Origin: Epiperipatus broadwayi
Lineage: Eukaryota > Onychophora > Udeonychophora > Euonychophora > Peripatidae
Assembly: GCA_028023455.1 (NCBI GenBank)
Contig: JAQFVV010012397.1
Location: 372,001-436,000, forward strand
Direction of reading: 5' to 3'
DNA length: 64,000 nt
Shown in pieces: positions 44,993 to 55,700 of this stretch. Position numbers and translations under genes: made by a program. A model generated the notes under the pieces. The model had not been told where the DNA came from. It saw only the letters and a program-made list of their open reading frames with translations, and did not search any database. Within the stretch, counting starts at the first letter, position 1. Every line of letters begins with the position of its first letter.

Positions 44993-47030
44993 TGGTATGA
45001 ACTCAATGGGGTGAACCTGGGGTGATGGAAATTTATCATCATCAACCACAGTCACTAAAAAATTTAAATATAAAATTAAATACAAATGAATATGAATAAT
45101 GAGAGATCAACAAGACACTATCTATAAGTTCACCAGCATTACACAAAAGTAATAATCATTCATCATCATGAATGATCAACAATAAAAATAAATTAGCAGT
45201 CAATCTAACGAATGGATTTGAAATGGATCTACTATAGACCAGGCTAATTATTTCACTCTTGCCAGCTTGGGTAGATTATTTAAACCATAATTTGGATGCA
45301 CAAACTTAAGTGCTAATCCATAAAAATACAACAATTAAAAATAATAATGCTGGGATACTAAAACATGTTGATCATCATCAATGCTCTGACCATTTAGTAT
45401 CATTAATGTACTGGACAACTATAAATTAAATTTCTAAATAAATAATTAAAATGAAATGTAGTCCATGGGCTTTAAAGGATATCCCCTTTGCATCATCAAA
45501 AAGCTATTATTTACACTTAAATATAAACTAAAAGACAAAGAAGACTTTATTAGAGTTAATAGATTATGGAAATCCACCTCAACTAAATAAGTGAAATAGG
45601 TGCCTATTGTGATGATTCCCAAACTCAATGGTTAACAATGCTTTTATAAAGTAATGTGTGATGGTCAATAAATATTTACAAGAAAAATACTCAACCAGTG
45701 CTAAACTGCTCATTCTTTTCAAAATAAGATCTAAAAAAACCTTGGTCCAAAATTCATGTAAGTAATAAGCCAAAAAATTAATATAACCACATACATTAGC
45801 CTTTTAAAGTATAATAGGTTTCCACTCAGATTTACAATTGCCTCTAAAATATTCCACATGAAGTTTAATAATATTCGAGGAACTTATATGACAAAATTTC
45901 GTATTTTGATGACATTCTAATGATAGCAATATCAGAGAAAATATTAGAGATTAAAAAGTATGTGTTCTATTAGAAGATTTTGGAGTATGTTTCAATGAAA
46001 GTAATATATGTGGTAGGTACAGGTAATGGAGTTTTCTTCTCAGAAATAATGTGGTTTACTATCTCCTATGAAGAAGAGCCACCATCAACTGGAAAAGCTC
46101 AAATAAATGAATGCAAACAAACCAAACTCACTAAATTTAGAAATTACAGGGAGTTTTAAGGACTTGTTAATTTTTTTTTTAAGTTTTTTTTTAAAGAGAA
46201 AAGCTTGCTAAACATCAACTTGTGATTTCATAAGAAAAAAAATAGATATCATAAAAGAAAGATTTTCAGCTAACAAAGTTATTTCTAGCATAACAATCTG
46301 TAAGTCCATTATAATGGAAAGTTAAAATTATACTAAAAACAGATGTGGAGTTGGTGTAATAATCATCCATAAGATAAATGATTGTGAAATACTGTTATTC
46401 TATATATACCATTCTCTTTATCCAAGGTTGAAAAGAACTATGATCAATTGATTAAGAAAGCCCAAATCATAGTCATTTGGAATCAGAACATTGATTTACA
46501 ACAAATATATGAACACTGATGGGTGATAAAGAGTGTGAGAGAAGGAAGTTTTAGGTTTAATTCATTAAAAATATCTAGAAATTGTTGTAGTCAATGTCCT
46601 AGCATATGATTATGTTTGAAGGCCAGAGATAAGTTAAGAATATCAGAGAAAAAAAATCAGAAATGTGAAATCTGTCAAAGAAAAGTTATGCTACACATAA
46701 AGAATACATGAATATCATATAAGACAATATACAGGACAATTGTTTTTGATAATAAATTATGCATTCCCTTAGTGGGCTGACAATTAACTGTTAAAGAATG
46801 CTAGTTCTGGAAAAGCTCTAACGATCATCAGAAAATTTTCTTGTATCACAGCCCAACTCAGATTTTTGATAATGAATCAAAGAAACAGTACATTATACTT
46901 ATTATCACTATCTTTCTAGCATGAATCAAATAGACTGGTAGAAAAAGTAGTGCAGCAATTAAAATTGATGACTGAAAAAATTAGATATAATGATTACACA
47001 AACTTATTTCTGCCAAAATAAATAATCTTC
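44993..47030 (+). mobile_element. DIRS-like tyrosine-recombinase retroelement fragment
   Basis: Sequence absent from the paralogous copy. On the plus strand at about 45,800-46,180 it reads KISYFDDILMIAISEKILEI, with the RT catalytic YxDD, then (after a stop) FSEIMWFTISYEEEPPSTGK and LTKFRNYRE. This layout (YxDDIL, x-LGF-like, LPxxK-like, LTLRE-like) fits DIRS-type RTs better than Gypsy or LINE RTs. RNase H and tyrosine recombinase parts are not recognisable, and I cannot place the element ends. The TCATCATC-rich start near 45,030 is unassigned. Confidence 0.5.
45800..46180 (+). pseudogene. DIRS-like reverse transcriptase fragment
   Basis: The catalytic motif YFDDIL is at 45,902-45,919. Upstream in another frame FPLRFTIASKIFHMKFNNIR resembles the LPFGLxxAPRxF block. 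A stop follows KKYVFY, and later blocks match the region before RNase H. Fragmentary and inactive. Confidence 0.55.
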
Positions 47031-47335
47031 AACAATGACTAGAAAAGATACATCAAAGCTTCTGATGGAATGACATCTATGTACAAAACTATCTTTACTA
47101 ATTATAATTAGTAATCATATAAAAAAAATTAAAAAAAATATAGAATACATGATTAAGTCTAATGATAATGAGGGAACAAGGGAAGATTAAATTTGTAATA
47201 TTTAAAAATATTATCATGATAAACAACAAATGATAGCACAATAGCCATTTAGGTTTGAAACTGATATAAAAAATATATTCAGAACATAAGAAGTAGTTTA
47301 TCCATCCTTTTGGAGTAGAGAATTATTGATGAGTA

Positions 47336-47949
47336 CAGGGCTATATTTGACCTAAAAGCACTCATTATATTATTTTGACAATAGTACACCAAGGAAGTTT
47401 AAGTTGACAACTTTATTTCTTAGAATGGATAATATTAATAGCTTCTTAGTATTTTCAACTAGCAGATTGCTGATTGAATTCCATAAATTAACAGAATCTT
47501 GATTATGTGCAGACAATTCTTTAAAATGTCAAACTATAATGTTGCATTTTCTTATTTCAGTCCTTTTTTTTACTCTATTAACTCTTCTTCATTAACATTT
47601 CATCACAATGTTCTCTTTAGCATATTTTACCATTCTCAGACTGCTGGCTCACAAAAACCTTACTCCCTGCATTACACTTAGCACTGAACTGCTCTCTAAC
47701 TACATTCATAACATTCTGCTGACATTTTAAACAAACCATTTTGTTTTTTAGATATAATTTTCTTAAGCAGTTTTATTATTATCTTCTTGTAAATCAGCAT
47801 ATCTAAGTTAATTTGGTAATTTGCATAACTTCACCTATTATGCATTTTCATTATTTCTAGAGTGTAGTTTAATGTCTTTTATATGGACTAATTTTATATG
47901 CACACCACACACAATTTTATTACTTGCACAATTTAGTCAATACACAACA
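47336..47949 (-). repeat. 3' LTR of Gypsy element
   Basis: Homologous along its length to 50,098-50,667, sharing for example TGATTGAATTCCATAAATTA and the TCAAACTATAATG block. Confidence 0.85.
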
Positions 47950-48239
47950 TTCCTCCCCTTCACTCTAAAAAAATGATAAAGTTTAATCACAAATATAAAT
48001 CTTGCAACTTTTCAGATCTTTTCTGTAGTCTAACCTTCTCAGTAGTAGTACAGGTCTTTCCTCTTCTATAAGTAATTCACTATTTGATGTAGTAAATAGT
48101 TCCTGTAAATCTAGACAGGAAAATTTTTCCTCAACATCTTTTTCAATATTGGTGGATGGATCAGTTTTAATATTTTCATTATGTCATAGAGAATCATCTA
48201 CATGGGTGGTGGCTAAACTTGTAATCTTGTCTATTGTCT

Positions 48240-48610
48240 CTATCAGCTCAATAAAATGGTTTTTACATGGTTAAGGTACCATCTTATTTCTGTATAATCT
48301 CCAGTTTTAATTACAAGTATTTGCTTAGACAGTAGCCTAATTACAATTCCTGACATCCATTTTCTTCTCAGTATGTCTCTTATCCAAACAGTCTGCCTTA
48401 TATTGAACTTGATATATTCAGACTTCCTTCCTCTTAGTTTTGTCTGGAATCAACACAGAAATATGCATTCAACACAATGCTTTATTAATAATTCTGCCAG
48501 AGTTTTCTCGATTCTGAACTTCGTGTAAAGTGCTGATAAAACATTGTTGTTTCTTGATAGGGTTGACATTTCATAACCATTTCTTCAATGTCATTATTCA
48601 TGACTGGTCA
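48240..48610 (-). pseudogene. Gypsy integrase remnant
   Basis: The minus strand near 48,555-48,600 reads DIEEMVMKCQPYQE, the end of the integrase HHCC zinc-binding region (DIExxVxxCxxCQ) with the second Cys of the pair replaced by Tyr. Near 48,250-48,450 one frame reads YIKFNIRQTVWIRDILRRKW then MSGIVIRLLSKQILVIKTGD, resembling the integrase C-terminal domain in which a basic strand is followed by W..G.I. The catalytic core between them is not recognisable. Confidence 0.6.
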
Positions 48611-49019
48611 TCAGACTTACAAACAGACTAATTACTTCATACATACTATTCTGGAGAGTCCCTGATGTAGCAACTGCAACATGTTTCCTCCTCTTAGATG
48701 GGATTAAAACTCAGTCTGTCATATGAATACATTCTTGACAAGTAGACAAACTTTCCTGAGTTCAATTATAAATTTTGGCCATCCTTGATTTATCTAATCT
48801 TTAAACTAATTGATATTCTGCATCACTTTTTGTCCATTCTGCTAAAAGTTTACTATTTAGTTTCTTTACACTGACTTACATAATGTTAGAAATTTGTTTA
48901 GGACTATAATTTTCAGTTTGGATCTCTTGACACATTCAATGCTTATTTAGAGAGGTAGGTGCTAAGAGTCCTCTTACTACATATAACAGTAAATTTATTA
49001 TGCATGTTTATTTTTACTG

Positions 49020-49175
49020 GTACTATCACTATTCCTTTTATATTAATAGGATTCCAATTTATGTCTGTAGCTATCAAATTTACCTTTTTAATTTGTATCT
49101 TATTGTTCTATTTTCTATTAATGTCTGTCCAGTCATTAAAAAATATGCCCCACTATCAATTTCCATTATTGTAAT
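49020..49175 (-). pseudogene. Gypsy aspartic protease remnant
   Basis: A minus-strand frame reads ITIMEIDSGAYFLMTGQTLI and then KRVNLIATDINWNP-like text. DSGA (49,146-49,157 on the opposite strand) is the active-site motif of retroviral-type aspartic proteases, in place between the gag zinc knuckle and the integrase. Confidence 0.75.
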
Positions 49176-49369
49176 ATGATTAAAACATTTTGATATCTAA
49201 TAAATTTGACATATCTTCACTTTCCTTTATTTTTTTTACATTCACAGCATTCATAATTACTATTCCCCTCAATTACTATTGGCAAGTAAATCAATTTGTC
49301 ATTTGTTTGTATAAATCTATGACAAATGACTTGAGACTCCATAATGGTGGTAGTTCTATTTCTTGAATT

Positions 49370-49830
49370 TACACATTCTTTTTATGTGTCCTTTCCTTCC
49401 ACAACAATAATAGATGTTGATCTCCTGTTTAATATTTTTCTGTCATCTATGCCTTCACCCTTTTTATATGTATAGTTGTTTTAACTTTATCTGCCATATT
49501 TTTAAATTCTAGTGCATGTTCTATAACAAATTAATATGCTTATCCTTGTTCAATGGCAGCAACATTATGTAGTGTAGACTCACTTAGCAATATTTGTCTA
49601 AAATTCACATCTCGTATACCCCATAACAATTGGTTTAACAGCAACTCTTCTAAATAGTCTTTAAATTCATGATCCTTGAATAATTCCTGCAGTACTATAA
49701 TATACTCCCATAAGTTTTCATTTTGTGACTGCATTTTAGTCGCACTATGTATTTTGAAGTTGATCGTTTGAAATATAAATTTAACTTTTGTAGCAATTCC
49801 TCTTATGGAATATCTTCAGGTATAGCAACT
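49370..49830 (-). pseudogene. Gypsy gag remnant with zinc knuckle
   Basis: The frame at 49,540-49,734 reads MQSQNENLWEYIIVLQELFK, LEELLLNQLLWGIRDVNFRQ and ILLSESTLHNVAAIEQG. This matches the Gypsy gag capsid pattern (NE.L.EYI..L..L ... L.....WGI.D...R..LL.E..L....A). Downstream YYCCGRKGHIKRMC is a CCHC knuckle whose first Cys has become Tyr. Stops separate the pieces. Confidence 0.78.
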
Positions 49831-50097
49831 TAACATATTATCAATAATGTTATTAATTATGTATCAATTTTCAACTTATTATCAATACGATTATAAAATA
49901 TTATTTATTTTTCAAAGTGACTAATATAATTTGCCATTGCCCTGAAATGTTTACATCGAATGCCATTATCATATTACTCTGCATTGCCAATTCATATAAA
50001 CACATAGACAATTAATATTTTACACAGGTTTTTAAGACTGCAGCAACTGATAGGCACAGGTCTCAAATTGTCAAAATATGCCAACCAATGTGCACAG

Positions 50098-50667
50098 GAC
50101 CATATTAGACATAAAGCAGCTATAAACTTATTATATTATTTTCAAAATAATACACAAAGAAAAAAGTTTAACTTAACAACAAATTTATTATTCAGAATAT
50201 ATAATATTAGTAGTTTGTTAATATTTTGAACTAGACTGCTGATTGAATTCCATAAATTAAATAAATCTTGATTATATATGCATAGTTCTTTATAGTGTCA
50301 AACTATAATGCTGCATTTTCTTATTACAGACCTTTATTTCACTCTGTTAACTCTTCTTTTTTAATTTTTCACCACAATGTTCTCTTCAGTTATAATTCAC
50401 CAATCTGACACTGCTGGATTCGCAAGCACTTTATTGCTCACATTATACTTAGCACTGAATTGTTCTCTAACTATATTTTTAATATTCTCCTGTCATTTTA
50501 GATAGCCTGTTTTGTTTTTTAGATATAATTTACAAGAATAGTTTTATTATTATCTTCTTATAAAATCCATTATTTCTAAAGTGATTTTTAATATCTTTTA
50601 TACTGACCAATTTTGTTAGTACACACGTAATTATTTATTATTTACACAATTTAGTCAATACACAGCA
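50098..50667 (-). repeat. 5' LTR of Gypsy element
   Basis: Partner of 47,336-47,949. On its right, segmental-duplication sequence resumes at 50,668 and matches 3695 onward. Confidence 0.85.
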
Positions 50668-52085
50668 GTTATAGAAAATGTATGCTGATAAATTAAATAG
50701 TTAATTAATAAAAAAATTAGTTGAGAAAAATATTGTGGATTAAATAACAACCAGATTAATATGGAAAAAACAATATACACCAGATGATTGGTTAAATGAA
50801 TTCAATTAAGAATAAATAAAAATTTTACAAACGGAGATGCTGAATTTTCTTAGGAACTGTGGAAAAATTCTAGTAGCCATGATTCTAGTTAAATTTCATC
50901 AGAAATACCAAAAAAAAAAAACTCTAAGGAGTTGAAAATACACACTTTGTATAATTTTTGTAAGTCAGAAGATTAACCAAAATTAGCTAGAGATATTATC
51001 AACTGATATTATGTTTCCATTGTAATTAAGCATTGTATATAGCTAATTAAATATATATATATATATCACTTGATTTTGCCTGATCAACCTATTATTTATA
51101 AATGTGAATTTTGGCAGAGTTATTGGCTTACTTTAGAAGTAAGCAAAAAAATTATATATTGTTATCATAATAAATAAACTTTTTAACATGAAAACATAAC
51201 AATAGCAATGCTTGTAAATTTAAAAAATGGTGGAGAATATAAAAATATGTAGAAGAATATTTCACATCAAATTTACTTTGTAAAACAGAATTATCATAAA
51301 AGTCACTGCATTTATATTTAATGTTGTTAAAAAAGAAATTCAGAAAGATTATAATATGTTTTGACTAAGTTAAAAAAAAAGTAGTAAACCTTAAAAATTA
51401 TAGAGTATTAGACTATTTTGAGTAAATGAGAATTGATTGCTCTAGGATTTTGACATGAATTTAATACTGAAATCATTTACTTTAACATTTTTTTTTAATT
51501 TTTGTTGATTTAGTACCAGATATTTTAAAGTATTAGAATTTGTTTTGAAATACTAGAACAAGACTGAAATTTATTTATAGGCTTAATAGTCGTTTCCAAA
51601 TTGATCTTTTTCCATGCAGATAATGTTGTTTTTGGATAGTTAAAAAAACTATTTTCATTTTGAGTGAAAAAATTAAAACTAATAAGTGCTTTATAAATTT
51701 GAAATTGAATTCACTTAATTGATTATTTTTTTATATGATTGTTATTTTTGAGCAGTATTTCACAAATTTGTAGACACTGACGATTTGATATTCTTCGTTT
51801 TTATGGAACTTAAAAAAAATTCCTCTGTTGCTAAAAAAAATATTATTTGAAATAATGAACCCCCTCTATTCAACTGGCATATTTATTTTAATATATGTTA
51901 TATATAACACCAATTCATAATAAATATACATACATAATGTCTGTCTATAAATAGCATTTATTAATAAAGTATCTATTAATTATTTATTAAAATAGATACA
52001 ATGCAACTAATATTTAATTAAAATGTTAAAATTTTACATTCACTGTTCTCTGTATTAAATGAATAAAATATAATAAACTGCTCAC

Positions 52086-52256
52086 GATAACAGGAGGGTA
52101 ATGTAGTCCATAATCTGTTTGAAGTGCAATGGACATCTTTTGTGCCATTCAAAAGATATCCATTCTTACAATGATAAACGGCAATTCCATTTGTTCCCTT
52201 TGGAATTGTAAAAATTGAAAGTGCATTGACAACTTCAACAGGTTGGCCACACATAA
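52086..52256 (-). CDS. Sushi/CCP exon 9 (long type, paralogue of exon 1)
   Basis: A 171 nt symmetric phase-1 exon. Cysteines in MCGQP, VYHCK, VHCTS and LPSCY, tryptophan in LWTTLPSC. The acceptor is TTTTAG before 52,256 and the donor GTGAGC from 52,085 downward, both conserved relative to exon 1. It differs from exon 1 by about five residues, all outside the cysteine framework. The intron to exon 10 is 204 nt, against 201 nt in the duplicate pair. Confidence 0.88.
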
Positions 52257-52460
52257 CTAAAAAAAAAATTAAAAAAATGTTGTCAATTAAAATAATAAAA
52301 GATAAAGAAATCATAATTTTTTTTGTTCATCATTCATAAAAAAAAAAAAACTAAATATAAATTTAACTTTAAAAAGAAACAATATACCTAAAAATGTGTT
52401 CATTTATTGTATATTGATTCTAACAAATGATTATAATAAAAAAATGAGGCAGTAACTTAC

Positions 52461-52631
52461 GAATACATGAAGGCAAATCTGACCACTTTTCCCTTGAAAT
52501 GCAATAAACTTCTGCTGAACCGTTTAATATATAACCATTGAAACAGGAATAAACAGCTACTCCATTTGTTCCAGATGGAATTGAAAATTTAAAAAAAGAA
52601 TTTTCTATCTGTGGAGGCTCATCACACATCC
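52461..52631 (-). CDS. Sushi/CCP exon 10 (long type, most 5' in this window)
   Basis: A 171 nt symmetric phase-1 exon. Cysteines in MCDEPP, VYSCF, VYCIS and LPSCI, tryptophan in KWSDLPSC. The donor is GTAAGT from 52,460 downward and the acceptor TTTTAG before 52,631. About three residues differ from exon 2. Because it opens in phase 1 it needs an upstream exon, which I do not find between 52.8 and 64 kb; the start of the gene, with its signal peptide, should lie to the right of the window. Confidence 0.87.
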
Positions 52632-52765
52632 CTAAAACAATACATTTTTAAAAAAAATTATAGTTTATATTGCACTGAGTAGAATATAAACTCAGTTCAA
52701 GCCCAATATTAAATATTTAATCTTGATGATAAAAGCAGAAGCACATAATATTATTTATTATACTA

Positions 52766-55700
52766 CTACCTGTATGATGGAATTGATTATAAATTTTGCT
52801 GATATTTTTCTATTTAAATACAATAATAAACCTTAAATTCATCTACTTCGATATTGGTCAGTAATCAGAACATTGCTAGAACTACACACAATAATCAATT
52901 TGCATAGTTTAATTACTCAAAAGTATAATCTCAATAAAATACTGATGAATTAAATATATTTGCCTAAGAATAATTGCTCTTACTCATATATCTGGACTGA
53001 CCATAAAACAATATTTGTTATCCCAAATCAGTATTTTTTATTTTGAGGGTAAGAATGCTATTAAATCTTCTGGTGGCATCTTCCGGAATCAAGGACTGAT
53101 GTGGCTTATTACCTACATATTTGTTCCTAATAAGGCATCCAGAATCAACATAATTTGGGAGCATGCTTTTCTTTTTTTGACATTTCATAAGAATAATCAC
53201 ATGTAGTATATTGTATGCTATGTAATCAGACTAAAAATAAACAATGAGCGTAACTAATATTTTCTAATTTTAAAATAATAAATTGATGAAATAGTTAACT
53301 ATGAAAATAATAAAGCAATTTATAACATATTCAAAATCACATTGCATTCTCATCAAAGACATTAACCCATCCCTATGTGATAAATCCATCTAAAAATATA
53401 TAAAATATGCCTATTTGTGCATATCTCTGGCTGAATTTAATATTTATTTTGTCTCCTCTCCTCTTAACCTTTTCAAAGATATAAGCATATTCTAAATGAA
53501 ACCATTTGTTAATTATATGCAAGTAGTTTATAAGATATGTTTGTAAAATCAAAATTTACACTGATGAATATCTCATAATAAATTGTATATAAAAAAAGTA
53601 TGTTATATAAATGAAAATGCAGATTTCATATTATCTTTAAAAGAAAAAAAAAATAATTATGAAAAGTTTACAAATAAATCCATCCATTACTAATTAATTG
53701 TTATGTATTAAAATATGTTAGTTAAGTATAATATAATTGAAGTTAAGGTCTTACCAATTTCCATTGCTCATTACTCCTCTTGTATTACCTTTAATAATTC
53801 ATCTTTTCTTTCTTTTAGCATACATTGTTTAATTTTATAAAACACACTTCTAACAATAATCAAAATAACTTTATTATCCCCTAGGTCAAACATTCTAATT
53901 TCAATTTTTTTATTTTCAAATGTTAGTTCTTCCACATCTACTCTTCTATATCTGTAGCTTTGCTAATTTTTATTCTGCAAAGGTTCAACTTTTTTCCTGA
54001 CATTTTTATATTCATACATTTTCTCATTCATTTTTTCAGATTTTTTATTGCTAAACATGGAACTGACTCATGGACATACTTTATCTTGTAAGACAGAAAA
54101 TAGGTAAGTTATATGATATCTTACAGTTCTATAATCATTCTATCATCAGTAACATTACTAAACAGTGATGATAACTCACCTAATATTGGCAATTATAAAA
54201 TCATCTTATAAATTCTGACAGTGGTGAACAATTTTCTCACAATTACTGTAATTGAAAAATGATAATGATAACAGTATTTCAAAGCTGTTTTTCACCAAAA
54301 AACTCATAATTAACTTCTCCATTCTCACATGAAACAAGTTCTTCAAATACTAGTGATTAGCAACTGAGTTTCATCTTCAACTGGTTCGATTTCAACTGCA
54401 ATTGAAATGCAATTAACTCAATTCTTTGCTACTGACTGAAACTAAAAAGGAAGTGATTGATATGGTTTTTCCTTACATTTTATATTTCCTGTTTTCCTAC
54501 ATGATAATTTGAACTTATCAGAAATCGAAAAAGAACCTTCTTGTTCTTGTTTGAAAAATATATAGATTTATTTACTAAATGACATGTTGATTTTTAAATC
54601 AATGAGTAATGATTCATTTAAGTAATACATTGACTACAAAAAAAAAAAAAAAACAATTTACCTCATTGAACATTTTTAGTTTATAAAAATTGAATTTTAA
54701 ATAAATTAACTCTTAAATCTTAAAATTATCTATATTTAAGTTAATTATTAAAGTAAAAAAAAAATATTTATTTTACAAACAAAAATTCATAATAACAAAC
54801 TATGAATTAATAAATTAATTTCAATAACATTTAATTATGTAAATTTTAGTTTCACACAAAAAATCAAATCTGATCTACCCCTTTTCCTTTATATCAAATA
54901 AATATTAAATTATCAATGTTTTATAATATTTCATTACTTATACTAAATCTTAATTATAGCAGAAAATTTGGTCTAAATACTTAAATCCAGAATTTCTGAA
55001 AAAATATTTAAATATTAACAATTTTCTCTGTACCTTAATATATATAATGACCATACATTTATTACACTCCTATGTATATATATATATAGTAATTTATAAC
55101 TTGGATTACTACATATAAATCAGCATTAACTTCTAATGTATCCATATTCAAATATTTTCCCCCCTTATTTAATATATAATTTTTGGTAAATCTTTCAATT
55201 TCTATGATCTATTCTGGCTTGGATAAATTGCATGATTTTACTATTCTACCTTTTTTCTAATTATTTTTTCATATAATATTATAATATATATATATTGAAG
55301 CAGTCAATCTTTTTAAGATTGTGCTTCATGTTTCTACCTACTAACCTGTGTTTAAATCCTTATTTCCCATCCCGCTCCTTTTGTCGTATATATATTTTTA
55401 TGTATATATGTTTGAGATGCGCGCCTAAATTATAAAATTTAATGTTTCAATAACATGTTTTAAAATTATTATTAATTCTTTTTATTAATTATTAGTTCTT
55501 TTTTATTAAAATATTATAGATGCAGCTCAAATATATACATAGGAGCAAAACTTACTAACAAAATATTGACGTTTGTAAATATTTATTATATGTCATTTTT
55601 AGCTTTTTCTTTTTAAATTGCTTGTTTTTCTATTAAACTGTATATTTTTTATAAAATCCAATATGGAAGATGTGACTGTTGTTAATTGTCCAAAAATAAT

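Larger units (their letters stand above)
47336..50667 (-). mobile_element. Gypsy LTR retrotransposon with internal deletion
   Basis: Two direct repeats, 50,098-50,667 (5' LTR) and 47,336-47,949 (3' LTR), start TGCTGTGTATTGAC and TGTTGTGTATTGAC on the minus strand and share ends like CCTGTGCACA/CCTGTACTCA. A purine tract GAAGGGGAGGAA (47,950-47,961 inverted) immediately precedes the 3' LTR, as a polypurine tract should. The interior (about 2.15 kb) has gag, zinc knuckle, protease and integrase remnants in the Gypsy order, with RT/RNase H deleted. LTR divergence and many stops show old age. The target duplication is no longer clear. It is absent from the paralogous segment. Confidence 0.85.
40180..52765. 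repeat. Segmental duplication, copy 2 (contains sushi exons 9 and 10)
   Basis: The counterpart of 1-5870 in the same orientation, enlarged by later insertions: the piggyBac relic with LINE copy E (40,201-44,492), a DIRS-containing stretch (about 44,993-47,030) and a Gypsy element (47,336-50,667). Homology resumes cleanly on the far side of the piggyBac and Gypsy insertions, which dates these after the duplication. Right limit near 52,765, where the sequence departs from copy 1. Confidence 0.82.

Noticed and set aside
5161-52629. ATG at the start of most sushi frames as translation starts
   Set aside because: The Met sits at the exon border just before the first cysteine, follows an acceptor AG in every case and is Ile in exons 5 and 6, so it is an internal residue.
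53018-53206. Overlapping 60-63 codon frames on both strands
   Set aside because: The minus frame has plausible composition but no family, no clear splice sites and no sushi cysteine pattern; kept only as a note in the unassigned region.
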